The position numbers and the translations under genes were made by a program. The notes under the pieces were generated by a model. It made no database searches. It had not been told where the DNA came from and saw nothing but the letters and a program-made list of their open reading frames with translations. From positions 1 through 64,000 of the forward strand of contig PCBK01000076.1 in NCBI GenBank assembly GCA_002731275.1: a stretch of 64,000 nt of DNA, in the 5' to 3' direction. Below are positions 32,924-43,359 of this stretch, one piece after another (position 1 is the stretch's first letter; each line of letters starts with the position of its first letter). The stretch is from Deltaproteobacteria bacterium (GTDB lineage Bacteria > Myxococcota_C > UBA6777).

Positions 32924-35455
32924 CTAGCTCTCAATAGCCTCTCTGACTTGCTTGCCGAGAAGGCTACGTTGAAGCTGTCGATGAATTTGGCGCTCCAACT
33001 CTTCAAAGGAGTAGGAGCCTTTTTGGAAAATCTCCAAGATCCCCCCCCGAAGTCTTTCGTGATCTTCGGAGGTCAGCTCCATCGCGGTCAAAACGATGAT
33101 AGGTGTTGATTCCCAACGTTCATTTTGCCGGACGACCTCCATAAAGGTGAACCCATCCATCTCAGGCATCATCAAATCGAGCAGGATGAGGGCGGGCTCT
33201 TCTTCATCCATCTTATCGAGCGCAACAAGGCCATTTTCGGCAGTCATGACTGACCAACCATGTTGTGTAAAGGTCCGCTGCAACAGCTCTCTCGTGTTGT
33301 CATCGTCCTCGACAACGAGTACAGGCCCTTTCTCTTTACAGGATTTGTACTCTTGCAGGACAGCAAGCAGATGATGTCGCTCAAAAGGCTTGGTCAAATA
33401 TTCAGACGCACCGAGCGCATACCCCTTTGAAACCTCATCCACAATGGTGAGCATCACGACGGGGATTTTTGCGAGCGCTTCGTCGGCTTTGAGCATCGAC
33501 AACACATCCCATCCGCTGACCCCCGGCATCATCACATCGAGTGTGATCGCGGCAGGCTCGTACTGCTTCGCCAGACGAATCCCTTCCTCTCCACCACTCG
33601 CGGTCACGACGTTGTAGCCTTCTTTACTGAGCATCCTGACGAGCAAACCACGAACGGATTCATCGTCGTCGATCACCAGAATCGTCGGCGCATCTTCACG
33701 ATAGTGGTGAAGGACACCGGGTTTATCGACACCTTCGAAGACAGCACGGTGTCGGGCGCTCTTATTGTCTCTCGATTTAGGCAGCCAGACTGTAAAGGTA
33801 GAACCTACATCGATCTCGCTTTTCACACCAAGGTCACCACCAAGAAGCTCACAAAAACGTCGACATATCGTCAAGCCCAAACCAGTCCCACCGTACTTAC
33901 GCGTGAGACTACCGTCCACCTGTGAAAAGGGAGCAAACGCCGAGTCGATTTGATCGGCAGACATCCCAATACCTGTGTCTCGGATGTGGAACAACGCGCC
34001 CGGCAATCCATCCTTTTCGCCACGAGTTAACTCCACAGTGACGCGACCATTTTCGGTAAACTTGCTTGCATTGGACAGGAGATTAAAGAGGATTTGTCGC
34101 AGGCGTCTTCGATCCGTTTGAACGATAACAGTGGAGTCCGGTACAATGATCTCCACAGTGTTCCCATTTTTCTGGGCGAGGCCTCTCGTCTCATCGACAA
34201 CCTCTCGGACAAAGTCGTTGAGTGGCAGGTCTTCAAACAGCGTGTCGACCTTGCCGGACTCCACCTTCGAAAGATCGAGGATATCGTTGATCAGGGCGAG
34301 CAGATGACGCCCAGCCTCGTGAATTTTCTTGAGATCGATCGCGAAATCTTCAATTTCGAGATCTTCAGCTTCTTCTTCAAGCATCTCGGAGTAACCGATG
34401 ATCGCGTTGAGAGGTGTACGCAACTCGTGTGACATATTGGCCAAAAAGAGACTCTTGATCTTGTTGGCTTCGAGCGCTTCATCTCTCGCGACACGCAGCT
34501 CATCGTTGAGCTTCTGAATGCGTTCAAAACGCTGATTTGAAGTAATATCTGTAGCGATCCCTACAGCCCCAACGAGCTTTTCACCTTCATAGACAGGTGA
34601 AAAGTGAGCCTCAAAGGTCTGATCACCGCGTTCGATACTCGCGCTGCAATCATCACCAGAGAGCGCCGTCTCCATCAGCTCACAAAGCATCGAATCCTTA
34701 TAAAGCTCACCATAATGTGCACCAACAAGTGTCGCGTCGTCAGGCGAGAAGTGAACGCGCTTGCTTCCCTCCGCGAGCAAGATCGTCCCGTCTGCGGCAA
34801 GAGACCACAACATGATGGGGGAGTAGCTCATCACAGATCGCATCTGTTCTTGACTATGGCGCAACGCTTGATGACTGGTATGTACTTCGGACTTGAAGTT
34901 TTCACGCGCCGAATCAAAGCCCCACGCGAGAAACGAGAGAAATCCAACGAGACCGAGCATCGAGCCCACTTGTAGGCCTTTCATTTGCGCTGCAGGGAGC
35001 GCAAGACTCGCAGAGGCAGGTGCGTCATAGATGGCGAGCACAACAAAGGACATGGCGGCAATCACTCCCCAAGCCACACTTCCCCATCGGCCGAGTAAAA
35101 AGACCCCCAAGACAGGCAACAACAACACCCCATAAAGCAGCGGCGCGTGTAAACCACCCAAATAAAATGATGAGTAAAGTGAGAGTCCCCAAAAGAGAAA
35201 CAGAACGCCATTCACTGAAGCGACAAAGAGACCTGTTGTGCGGTAAAGCAACAAGGTCAAAGACAACAACAAAATCGCAACACCAAGCGCCCAAGACAGA
35301 CGACGCTGTCCCACCCCGAGAAAAAACGCCAACAAAGGCAACAAAAACACTATGTAGCCCAACGTCATCCCGACAAAACTCAGGATCCGTTGTGAGTCAA
35401 CGCTCTCATCCTCTAAGATAGACGATGGTAAAAAAGATCGTATAAAAGGCCTCAT
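32924..35455 (-). CDS. Hybrid sensor histidine kinase with two receiver domains
   Basis: An 843-residue membrane kinase. Six or more transmembrane segments occupy about 25-190; a PAS domain lies near 210-310. The HisKA H-box [18 protein letters not shown] carries His 343, followed by N, G1 and G2 boxes of the ATPase (NLLSNASKF, DTGIGM, GTGLGL). Two complete receivers follow, each with an acidic pair and phosphoacceptor Asp (AAITLDVMMPGVSG and ALILLDLMMPEMDG). It probably runs a multistep phosphorelay. No DNA-binding output is fused. AAAAGGA six bases before the ATG supports the start. A related hybrid kinase lies 1.6 kb upstream, beyond the dehydrogenase gene. Confidence 0.92.
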   Translation of the reverse strand: MRPFIRSFLPSSILEDESVDSQRILSFVGMTLGYIVFLLPLLAFFLGVGQRRLSWALGVAILLLSLTLLLYRTTGLFVASVNGVLFLFWGLSLYSSFYLGGLHAPLLYGVLLLPVLGVFLLGRWGSVAWGVIAAMSFVVLAIYDAPASASLALPAAQMKGLQVGSMLGLVGFLSFLAWGFDSARENFKSEVHTSHQALRHSQEQMRSVMSYSPIMLWSLAADGTILLAEGSKRVHFSPDDATLVGAHYGELYKDSMLCELMETALSGDDCSASIERGDQTFEAHFSPVYEGEKLVGAVGIATDITSNQRFERIQKLNDELRVARDEALEANKIKSLFLANMSHELRTPLNAIIGYSEMLEEEAEDLEIEDFAIDLKKIHEAGRHLLALINDILDLSKVESGKVDTLFEDLPLNDFVREVVDETRGLAQKNGNTVEIIVPDSTVIVQTDRRRLRQILFNLLSNASKFTENGRVTVELTRGEKDGLPGALFHIRDTGIGMSADQIDSAFAPFSQVDGSLTRKYGGTGLGLTICRRFCELLGGDLGVKSEIDVGSTFTVWLPKSRDNKSARHRAVFEGVDKPGVLHHYREDAPTILVIDDDESVRGLLVRMLSKEGYNVVTASGGEEGIRLAKQYEPAAITLDVMMPGVSGWDVLSMLKADEALAKIPVVMLTIVDEVSKGYALGASEYLTKPFERHHLLAVLQEYKSCKEKGPVLVVEDDDNTRELLQRTFTQHGWSVMTAENGLVALDKMDEEEPALILLDLMMPEMDGFTFMEVVRQNERWESTPIIVLTAMELTSEDHERLRGGILEIFQKGSYSFEELERQIHRQLQRSLLGKQVREAIES

Positions 35456-35737
35456 GGATTGTCCTTTTAAAATCTGAAGGCTGTCCTGCTCGGATCGCCT
35501 CCCAAGGTTTGTCCTCTTCTACCACGTGTGAGCCCCTCGACATCCTTGGTCCTCCATGCAATATGCATATACCATCGTGGAGAGATAACAAATTCAGAGT
35601 TGAAACGGTTTTATGTAGTGTATGGTATTTTTGACGCACGTCAACATCCCCACTCCCCCAAGGCACCTGCAAAGACAAATATCCCTTTTCACTTCAATTA
35701 TTTAGATTTCTTTTTTCTTCCCACGACCTTTCCCCTC

Positions 35738-36904
35738 TCAAGCAGCACATCCTTTTTCGAGCACATCGTACAGTTCGTCATCTGTAAGCACGATGGGGTT
35801 TCCTTTCATACTGCCGGACTCTTTTGCGAGCGCAATCAAATCCGCAAAGTCTTCATCACACAACTCATACGTCGCGAGCGATGGCATCTCAACAGAAGCG
35901 AGCAGCGCCTCAACCCACTCCACCCCATCCATCGCTTTTGCATCGACGTCTCCCGTCATAATCTGTGCAATTTCATCATAACGATGCAGTGCAGGGTGTC
36001 CACTGTCACGCGCTTCAAGCGCTCGAATATTTGCGCGCATCACGTGAGGTAACAGACGGGCACAGATCGCACCATGGGGCGCAGGCAGAATCCCTCCTAT
36101 AACGCTAGCAAACGCGTGCACAGCACCGAGCTTCGCGTTCGCCAACACAATCCCGCCATACAAACTCGCGAGCGACATGTCACGCCTCGCGGTGATATCA
36201 TGAGAGTGTGCGACTGCGTTGCCGAGAGACATAATACACCGCAACAAACCGTCGTGACAAAGCGCGTCAGTCATCGGATTTGCGAACCCAGAGACGTAGG
36301 GTTCGATCAGCTGTGTGAGGGCGTCAAAGCCTGTCATCGCAGTCAAAACAGGTGGCATTGAATAGGTCAAACATGGGTCCACAACCGCCAGCCGTGGGAA
36401 CAAAAAGTCATCCCTCATGCTCACCTTCAGGCCGTGCTCTTCGGAGAGCAAGACCGCGTTCTTGGTCACCTCAGAGCCGGTCCCTGCTGTCGTAGGGATC
36501 GCGATCATAGGGGCGCTCGGTGTCGTCAAACGTCGACCATCTCCGACCCGCTCCAAGTACTCCAAGACTTCACCGTCGTTGGTGAGCATCGCCGCGATCA
36601 CCTTCGCCGCGTCGAGTGCCCCACCACCTCCTATCCCAATGACGACCTCACAACCAGCTTCTCGCGCCTCCTCGACACTCTCCTGAAGCATCTGCACCGT
36701 TGGTTCACCAGAGATGCGCACATTGAGACAAGACGCCCCCAAGGCAGACAACTCCTTCATCAACGGTGTCGCCCGAAGGGTCGAGCGTCCTGTGACAACA
36801 AGGATTTGTTGCCCCCATGAAAACGCAAGCTCTGGCACCTCAGTGCTTACCCCTTCACCAAAAAGAATCTTCTCAGCGGTTGAAAATTCAAACTGCATAT
36901 CCAT
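35738..36904 (-). CDS. Iron-type (group III) alcohol dehydrogenase
   Basis: A 388-residue cytoplasmic oxidoreductase of normal family length. It shows the NAD-binding GIGGGGALDAAK, PTTAGTGSEVTKNAV, metal-site segments VDPCLT and MTGFDALTQLIEPYVS, and two His-containing stretches HAFASVIGG and APHGAICA. It should interconvert an alcohol and an aldehyde or ketone with NAD(P)H; the substrate cannot be read from sequence. An ATG two codons in (36898) fits the upstream AGGG better. It stands alone between the two hybrid kinases, transcribed in the same direction. Confidence 0.9.
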   Translation of the reverse strand: MDMQFEFSTAEKILFGEGVSTEVPELAFSWGQQILVVTGRSTLRATPLMKELSALGASCLNVRISGEPTVQMLQESVEEAREAGCEVVIGIGGGGALDAAKVIAAMLTNDGEVLEYLERVGDGRRLTTPSAPMIAIPTTAGTGSEVTKNAVLLSEEHGLKVSMRDDFLFPRLAVVDPCLTYSMPPVLTAMTGFDALTQLIEPYVSGFANPMTDALCHDGLLRCIMSLGNAVAHSHDITARRDMSLASLYGGIVLANAKLGAVHAFASVIGGILPAPHGAICARLLPHVMRANIRALEARDSGHPALHRYDEIAQIMTGDVDAKAMDGVEWVEALLASVEMPSLATYELCDEDFADLIALAKESGSMKGNPIVLTDDELYDVLEKGCAA

Positions 36905-37036
36905 CCCTATCCATCAACAATTCATACACTTCTTCCAATGCAAACTACACCATGCCGAATTAGCAAACGTGACAAAAGAAGTCAAAAAAACCCCCAAAAC
37001 TCGCCACTCACGAGATCTCCCCAAGCCACACCACGC

Positions 37037-39226
37037 TCAACGATGGACAGAGGACTCCAACGCCATGATCAGAGGTCCACGACTGAGAGGCTTCATCACC
37101 CAACCATCCGCTTGGTGCACAACAGGTGGTGTCTCTCCCCTCCCTAACATCATAATCGTCGGTGTGGAACGTAAGTCTTCGTCACCTCGACACATCGCAA
37201 GAAATTCCCACCCATTAAAACCAGACAATTGTGTCGCGATCAACACCGCGCTCGGCGAAAACTCCTTCATCAAACGCAATCCCTCTTCCCCTCCACTCGT
37301 CGTGATCACTTTGTAACCAGTACGACTCAAGATCCGAACGGCGACATCGCGTACATCTTCGTCTTGCTCGATGAGTAAGATGGTCCTCCCTTCCAACTCG
37401 TTAAATTTGGGAAGATCAAAGGTCTGTGTCGTATTGACCCCCAAAGAATCGCGCTTACGACGAGGCTTCTTCTCAACTTTGGCGTTGTGCTCTTTGGGTA
37501 TCCACACACGAAACTGCGTGCCCTCTCCTCGCACACTCTCCACCTCGATCACCCCTCCCATCAGCTCCGCAAACTGACGGCATATCGAGAGACCAAGCCC
37601 TGTCCCTCCATAACGCATCGAGATCGTCTCGTCTGCCTGGGAAAAGGGCTGAAAAATCTCCTCAAGTTTATCTTGCTCAATACCAATCCCCGTATCCTCG
37701 ACCGAGAAAGAATATCCCTCCTTGCCTTCCCTGCTTTGCACCTCGACGCGAAACGCGATGTCTCCGTTTGTCGTAAATTTACAGGCATTCGAGAGCAGAT
37801 TAAACATAATCTGACGTAACTTGGTCGGGTCCGTTGTGATCGACTCCTCACCATCCAAAGCAGAGACCGACAACGTGTTGCCATTTTTGCTCGCCAAGGG
37901 TTTCGTCGTCGCGGCGACCTCCTCGACAAAATCACGAATCAAAAACGACTCCGCGTGGACCTCCATTCGCCCCGCTTCGATCTTCGACAGGTCGAGCACG
38001 CTGTTGATCAACCCAAGCAGGTGTTGTCCCGACGCTCTGATCTTTAACAAATCAGGTGAATATTCATCATGTCCGTCATCGGAGAGTTCCTCGTCGATAA
38101 GCTCTGCGTAACCGATGATCGCGTTGAGGGGTGTGCGCAGCTCGTGAGACATACTCGCTAAGAACTCGCTCTTTGCGCGGCTTGCCTGAAGCGCTTGATC
38201 ACGTGTCTTGCGCAACTCTTTGTTGACGTTCTCCACGATCTTGATTCGTTTGCTCGCAGAGATCTCCGAGGCGAGCACCATACATCGCTCCGCCCGGCCG
38301 TCTTTTAGAGAGGCTGGGATAAAGTGAAAGTCAAAGACCTCCTCTTTGACCGCCAACTCGAGATAACCTTCCTCACCCTCAAACGCCGCCTCAATGCCAC
38401 GAGAGATATCTTGATTGAATGAAAAAATATCATGAAAATCAGCCTCGGAAGGTTGCCCTTCAGTGACATCGAAAAACTGCGCCCACTCTCCACCTGCAAG
38501 CTCAACGTGCCCATCTTTCTCCACCATCCACACAGCCAACGGCAAGTGACGCACGAGAGACTTCAGCCGACCCTCTCGCTCGTCCAGTAGCTGGTTGGCC
38601 TCGCGCAATGTCATCAGCGATCGCTTTCGAATCGATTCGCTCATGGAGAGGAAAAACAAGACCAAAAACATGCCCCCAAACAAGTCCATCAGCCAAAAAG
38701 TGATCCGCATTGTGCTATCCATCTCACGGGGCGACAACATCCCATTTGCGTCCAATACAGCACACAAACCAATCACCAAAAAGACAGGAAGCGACCACAC
38801 AATCCCCCACAGATGACCCAGTAAGTAGGAGGCCCCAATGGGCAACACCAAAAACCACACCGCCCCACTCGTCGTATACCGCCCGCTCAGCAAAGCATCG
38901 TACGTCACGATCAAAAAAACAGCGAGCAACGCGAGGTGGCTGAAAAGTCGGATGCTCTTTGTATCCCGATTCCTCGCAATAAACGTAAAAAAGACCGTCA
39001 TCGAGCTCGAAACGAAATACAAAAGTCCCGACTTTTCAGAGATAAAAAAGTACAAAAACAAAGAAGAAGGGAACCCCAAAAAGAGCGAAATCCACGAAAA
39101 GTGGATCAACGCAAACAGCGTGCGATCTTTCTCATTCTCAAGCTGGATTCCATCGGGGAAAAAATACGCAAACATGTACCTCATCGCCGGCAGGTACATC
39201 GAAAATGGTTTTTTATTCTCAGGCAT
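37037..39226 (-). CDS. Hybrid histidine kinase with degenerate receiver
   Basis: A 729-residue membrane kinase: membrane region about 30-190, a PAS-like domain, HisKA with [17 protein letters not shown], and a complete ATPase ([28 protein letters not shown]). The C-terminal receiver begins [12 protein letters not shown] and keeps a late MKP lysine, but the phosphoacceptor site reads [13 protein letters not shown], with Ala where the paralogous kinase has Asp. It is therefore a pseudo-receiver. The kinase part looks active and probably passes phosphate to a separate partner. Paralogous in design to the kinase at 32924-35455. Confidence 0.9.
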   Translation of the reverse strand: MPENKKPFSMYLPAMRYMFAYFFPDGIQLENEKDRTLFALIHFSWISLFLGFPSSLFLYFFISEKSGLLYFVSSSMTVFFTFIARNRDTKSIRLFSHLALLAVFLIVTYDALLSGRYTTSGAVWFLVLPIGASYLLGHLWGIVWSLPVFLVIGLCAVLDANGMLSPREMDSTMRITFWLMDLFGGMFLVLFFLSMSESIRKRSLMTLREANQLLDEREGRLKSLVRHLPLAVWMVEKDGHVELAGGEWAQFFDVTEGQPSEADFHDIFSFNQDISRGIEAAFEGEEGYLELAVKEEVFDFHFIPASLKDGRAERCMVLASEISASKRIKIVENVNKELRKTRDQALQASRAKSEFLASMSHELRTPLNAIIGYAELIDEELSDDGHDEYSPDLLKIRASGQHLLGLINSVLDLSKIEAGRMEVHAESFLIRDFVEEVAATTKPLASKNGNTLSVSALDGEESITTDPTKLRQIMFNLLSNACKFTTNGDIAFRVEVQSREGKEGYSFSVEDTGIGIEQDKLEEIFQPFSQADETISMRYGGTGLGLSICRQFAELMGGVIEVESVRGEGTQFRVWIPKEHNAKVEKKPRRKRDSLGVNTTQTFDLPKFNELEGRTILLIEQDEDVRDVAVRILSRTGYKVITTSGGEEGLRLMKEFSPSAVLIATQLSGFNGWEFLAMCRGDEDLRSTPTIMMLGRGETPPVVHQADGWVMKPLSRGPLIMALESSVHR

Positions 39227-39348
39227 TCAGAGTTCCACCATCGTCAGGATATCACTTTATCGCCACTACAGCGAAAACAAAGACTCTTCTCACAGTATAG
39301 ACGTTCTATTCGTACAATGTCTTGAGAGAAGCGCCCTACAAGGTTAAT

Positions 39349-42300
39349 GTGATACCACAAAATGGGAAGACAAAGATATGTAAAACAATCCACGACCCCG
39401 AGGAGCTAGACACTTTGATCATTCCACTTCGACGTTCAGGCCTGTTTGTGGTTTTTTTTCTCTCCGGAACCACCGCGCTTGGGTTTGAGATTCTATGGAG
39501 TCGCATGTGTTCACTCGCGTTTGGAGGGACACATCTGGCCATCATCACCGTATTGACGGCCTATATGACAGGCCTCGCCATCGGGAGCGAGTGGGCAGGA
39601 AGGATATGTGAACGTATCCGCAATCCTATACGGATGTACGGAGCCTTTGAATGGCTGATTGGTGCATGGAGCCTCGCATTTCCGACATTGCTCTCATGGC
39701 TTCCAGACGGTCAATTTCTGCTGGGGAGCGCTTCTTCTCCTTGGACACTTGCGCTCTTTCGATTCTTCTGGGCATTTCTGTTGCTGCTGCCACCCACGAT
39801 CATGATGGGCGCGACACTCCCCCTTCTCAGTCAAGCCATCACAAGAGCTGATCATCCCGGATGGGACATCGGCTTGCTCTACACATCCAACACAACAGGT
39901 GCTGTCGTGGGATGTTTTGTCACGGGCTTCTACCTGCTCCCGATTTTAGGGATCCGCACGACGATGTACAGCCTCGCAGGTGTAAACATTCTGCTTGGCA
40001 CGACGATGCTTCTCCTCTCCTCCAGACAACGTGATCACCACAAAGATCACGACACAAAAGACGCTCCCCAAGCCAACCATCAGGGAGCCCCTTCGGATGC
40101 GTGGAGTCCAACATGGATGAAGCGGCTCTTGCCACATCAGCACACCGCTCTCTGGATCGTGTTCGGCTGGACTGGTGGGCTTGCGATGCTCGTTCAAGTT
40201 GTCTGGAACAGAACGTTCTCCATGATGATCGGCTCTTCGACATATACCTTTACGTTGATCTTAAGTGTCTTTTTGGCCGGACTCGCAGCAGGTTCGTGGT
40301 TTGGCTCCTGGTTCGCCGACAGACTGAAGCGCCCAACGTTGGGAATCTCCTTGATCCTGCTCTTGATCGCGCTGGGGATATGGATGGGGGTGGTGTGTAT
40401 GGATCAACTCCCCATCTACTTCTTTCAGTGGGCCAAAGGGACCGATCTGACACCGACGACACTGTTCCGGATCAAGACGTGGCTCATCGCGAGCTGGATC
40501 GCGCTGCCGACGTTGTGTATGGGATGTCTGTTTCCATTCATCATCCGGGCTGCCTTTCAGAATATCGACCAGCCCGGAAAAGCCGTGGGACGTTTTTACG
40601 CGATCAACACCTTTGGTGCGATCATAGGTTCCTTCACTTCGGGCTTTGTGTGGACACCTCTGTTAGGTCTTCAAGGGACGCTACTTTTTTGTGTCGTCAT
40701 GTACGTGTTGTGTTCCGTCGCCCTGCTCGCCTTTACCCCTGTTGATCTCAAGGGTGGCTCCCACAAGTTCCTGGCTGCCGCTGGAATATGTCTCTTGTTT
40801 TTGTTTCTGTGGACGCCCTCTTGGGACCAACAAAAGGTCAGCATGGGGCTCTTTCGCATTGCCCATCTCAAGCGCCACACATCGCTCCCTTCGACAGCCC
40901 CAATCGCCTACTACAAAGAAGGACTTTACGCGACCGTCACCATCGAAAAGTACGGACGCCATCGCGCGTTAAAATTCAACGGAAAGACAGACGCTTCGAG
41001 CGCGAGTGATATGCCCACCCAAATCCAAAGCGGACTGCTTCCCTTTCTGTTCCGCCCAAAGGCGAAAGACGTCGCTGTGATCGGGTGGGGTTCAGGCGTG
41101 ACAGTCGGTGCAGCGCTGCACTATCCGCTCAAACACATGGACGCCGTTGAGATCGAGCCCGCAGTCATCGAAGCGTCGAAGCACTTTCAGAAGTGGAACC
41201 ACAACCCCCAACGTGATCCTCGGCTGCGACTTCATCTCGATGATGGTCGCAACTTCCTCAAAAAAACCCCCCGACAATACGACATCATCATCTCTGAACC
41301 TTCAAACCCATGGATGAGCGGGGTGAGTGCGCTGTTCACAAAGGAATTCTTTGCGATCGCGGCCCAAAAACTCCGCCCCAAAGGGGTCCTCTGCCAATGG
41401 ATGCAGCTCTACGAGATCTCGATGTATTCGGCGACCTCTATTCTCAAGGCGGTCCACACATCCTTTCCGTATGTCTACCTCTTTGGGATCTCCTACAAAA
41501 GTCACGATATGTTGATGATCGCCTCCAAGACCCCTTTGAAGCTCAACGTGCGAAGCCTCTTCCCGCTGATCCAACACCCCACGAGAAAACGAGAGTGGGT
41601 ACGTGCCGGTGTTCTTGGTCCGCTGGATATGTACCCTCGGCTGATCGCAGGTCCCAAGGGGGTCCGCCATTTGATCAAAGACGCGGCGATCAACACAGAT
41701 GACAACGCGCTCGTGGAATTCCGCGCCCCCATCGAGCTCTTAACGGCGCTCAAACATCCCCTTCGCAAACAACTCTTTCGCACACTCGGTACACATTACA
41801 ATCCGGTGGAGACACTGTTTGAAGGTGCCCCTCCTCCGACACAGGCAACAGAGAGAGCGGCGTTCCTCGCCGACCTTGCGAGCGCATATTATCGCTATGG
41901 AGATAAGCGTAGAGGAGCGCGCCTTCTACAAAAGGCCTCCAAACTTCAACCACAACACCCTGTCGTCCGGATGACACAGCAAATCGTACATACCCTCACA
42001 GAGGGAGCGCCGAGGCTCGAAGAGTGCCTGAAGAGAGATGCACAAACACCCTTTTGCCGAGCGCAGTTGGGAACATTACACTTCTCCAAGAAGGCGATCA
42101 AGGCGCAATTCAAACGCTCGAAGGTCGATCCAAGTAGACTCTTAGTAGAAGGCTTGTTGTATTATAGGCTCGACAAATACGATGATAGTCTCGAACGGTT
42201 GGGACGGTTGTTGCGTCACCCAAAGCTCCTGCGAGCACGACCAGGATTGTATTATCTACTTGGACAGCTGTTTAAAAAGCAGCGGGTCTGGCCAGAAGCG

Positions 42301-42354
42301 CTATGGTTTACGAGGTTGTATGTCATACGTACACAAAAGCAAAAGACCAAATAG
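39349..42354 (+). CDS. Fused transporter-like and spermidine-synthase-like protein
   Basis: A 1001-residue protein. The N-terminal half has about twelve membrane segments (ALGFEILWSRM, GTHLAIITVLTAYMTGLAIGS) of the type found in fused MFS/spermidine synthases. The second half has a SAM-type nucleotide site VIGWGSGVTVG (about 577) and an acidic VEIEPAVIEA, but the aminopropyl-transfer Asp motif reads SEPSNPW, so polyamine synthesis is doubtful. The C-terminal 230 residues contain TPR-like repeats. The biochemical role of the family is not established. GTG 39349 is favoured by ACAAGG five bases upstream; TTG 39322 is an alternative. Divergent from the pseudo-receiver kinase. Confidence 0.78.
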   Translation: MIPQNGKTKICKTIHDPEELDTLIIPLRRSGLFVVFFLSGTTALGFEILWSRMCSLAFGGTHLAIITVLTAYMTGLAIGSEWAGRICERIRNPIRMYGAFEWLIGAWSLAFPTLLSWLPDGQFLLGSASSPWTLALFRFFWAFLLLLPPTIMMGATLPLLSQAITRADHPGWDIGLLYTSNTTGAVVGCFVTGFYLLPILGIRTTMYSLAGVNILLGTTMLLLSSRQRDHHKDHDTKDAPQANHQGAPSDAWSPTWMKRLLPHQHTALWIVFGWTGGLAMLVQVVWNRTFSMMIGSSTYTFTLILSVFLAGLAAGSWFGSWFADRLKRPTLGISLILLLIALGIWMGVVCMDQLPIYFFQWAKGTDLTPTTLFRIKTWLIASWIALPTLCMGCLFPFIIRAAFQNIDQPGKAVGRFYAINTFGAIIGSFTSGFVWTPLLGLQGTLLFCVVMYVLCSVALLAFTPVDLKGGSHKFLAAAGICLLFLFLWTPSWDQQKVSMGLFRIAHLKRHTSLPSTAPIAYYKEGLYATVTIEKYGRHRALKFNGKTDASSASDMPTQIQSGLLPFLFRPKAKDVAVIGWGSGVTVGAALHYPLKHMDAVEIEPAVIEASKHFQKWNHNPQRDPRLRLHLDDGRNFLKKTPRQYDIIISEPSNPWMSGVSALFTKEFFAIAAQKLRPKGVLCQWMQLYEISMYSATSILKAVHTSFPYVYLFGISYKSHDMLMIASKTPLKLNVRSLFPLIQHPTRKREWVRAGVLGPLDMYPRLIAGPKGVRHLIKDAAINTDDNALVEFRAPIELLTALKHPLRKQLFRTLGTHYNPVETLFEGAPPPTQATERAAFLADLASAYYRYGDKRRGARLLQKASKLQPQHPVVRMTQQIVHTLTEGAPRLEECLKRDAQTPFCRAQLGTLHFSKKAIKAQFKRSKVDPSRLLVEGLLYYRLDKYDDSLERLGRLLRHPKLLRARPGLYYLLGQLFKKQRVWPEALWFTRLYVIRTQKQKTK

Positions 42355-42405
42355 CCCCCCCCTCCAAGCGATTCCAAGAAAAAAGAGCGCGGGAAAAAGA
42401 CGTCG

Positions 42406-42434
42406 TTGACAAACTGCACACATCCTATTAATGT
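42406..42434 (+). promoter_or_regulatory. Candidate sigma-70 promoter for the 266-residue protein
   Basis: Perfect TTGACA at 42406-42411, then TAATGT at 42429-42434 with a 17-bp spacer. The -10 is poor, but TATTAA a few bases earlier is an alternative. The leader to ATG 42559 would exceed 110 nt. Confidence 0.45.
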
Positions 42435-42465
42435 GAATGACATACCGTTCATTTTGTTTATATTT

Positions 42466-42535
42466 CTGGGGGACACCACCACAGGGCATTGTTACAGCCT
42501 CATGTTTGGGAATCCCCCAGCACAAAACCCCCAAA
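42466..42535 (+). promoter_or_regulatory. Structured leader with interleaved inverted repeats
   Basis: CTGGGGG (42466-42472) can pair with CCCCCAG (42514-42520), and TTTGGG (42505-42510) with CCCAAA (42530-42535). The two helices interleave, so the RNA would either form a pseudoknot or switch between two forms. The second helix ends about 10 bases before the ribosome binding site of the next gene. Confidence 0.4.
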
Positions 42536-42558
42536 TCAAAGACAAGAGGAAGTAAACA

Positions 42559-43359
42559 ATGGCAGATATCGTACTCGCAAACCAACTCTTCAACAAAACA
42601 CAAGACGACCTCCTCAAAATCGATCCTAGCACATTATTGCGACCACGTATCTCTCACGAACGCGCTGAAGAACTCACCAACATCCTCCTTCGCTCCCTCG
42701 CTCCTCGATTCCAATACATCGAAGCCAACTTCAAAACAGAAGTCATCAAAATGTACAAACACCTCCAAGAGAACCTATCCAACGACTCTCTTGTCTTCTA
42801 CGCCTCCACCATCGCCCTTGAGGATAGCGACGCAAATGAGCTCGCGAAACTCGTCCCAGTTGTCGCCAAACACGACAAATACCTCATCACGTGGTTTCGT
42901 GCAGTTTTCCAAAATGATGAAGATGTACTCAAGATCATCGACGGCGATATCTCTCCTGGACATAGCCACCTCGACAGCTCCGAAGATGTGCTCAAGCTCT
43001 GCCAAATCGGCCAAACACACAAAGCCATAATCACTAAAAGTACGCCCATCACAGAAGCCGAACTCGAACAAGCAGAAGCTGATGCGACACGTCTCTTCCA
43101 ATTGCTCGGGAAAAAGAAGGACTCCAAGAACCACAACCCCAAAGACCTCTGGTACCGCGCCTACACCAAATGGGTCACTTCCTACGAAAAACTTCGCGCT
43201 GTTGGGCTCTTTATCTCCAGCCATGAGCCTGATGCACATAAATTGTTTCCCGCTATCTCGGTAGGCACCTCCAACAAAAAACCTGCCTCGGCAGAGACAA
43301 TAAACAACATCGAGAACCTTGAAACACCGAGCACAACAGAGAATCCACAGAACGGATAA
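42559..43359 (+). CDS. Helical protein, unknown function
   Basis: A 266-residue soluble protein that I do not recognise. AGAGGAAG precedes the ATG. It is mostly alpha-helical, rich in Leu, Lys, Glu and Asp, with no signal peptide, membrane segment or conserved catalytic motif. Recognisable stretches are ISHERAEELTNILLRSLAPRF and NPKDLWYRAYTKWVTSYEKLRAVG. The last 35 residues are Thr/Asn/Pro-rich and disordered. The gene has its own candidate promoter and a structured leader, and is followed by the 126-bp repeat array. Confidence 0.75.
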   Translation: MADIVLANQLFNKTQDDLLKIDPSTLLRPRISHERAEELTNILLRSLAPRFQYIEANFKTEVIKMYKHLQENLSNDSLVFYASTIALEDSDANELAKLVPVVAKHDKYLITWFRAVFQNDEDVLKIIDGDISPGHSHLDSSEDVLKLCQIGQTHKAIITKSTPITEAELEQAEADATRLFQLLGKKKDSKNHNPKDLWYRAYTKWVTSYEKLRAVGLFISSHEPDAHKLFPAISVGTSNKKPASAETINNIENLETPSTTENPQNG

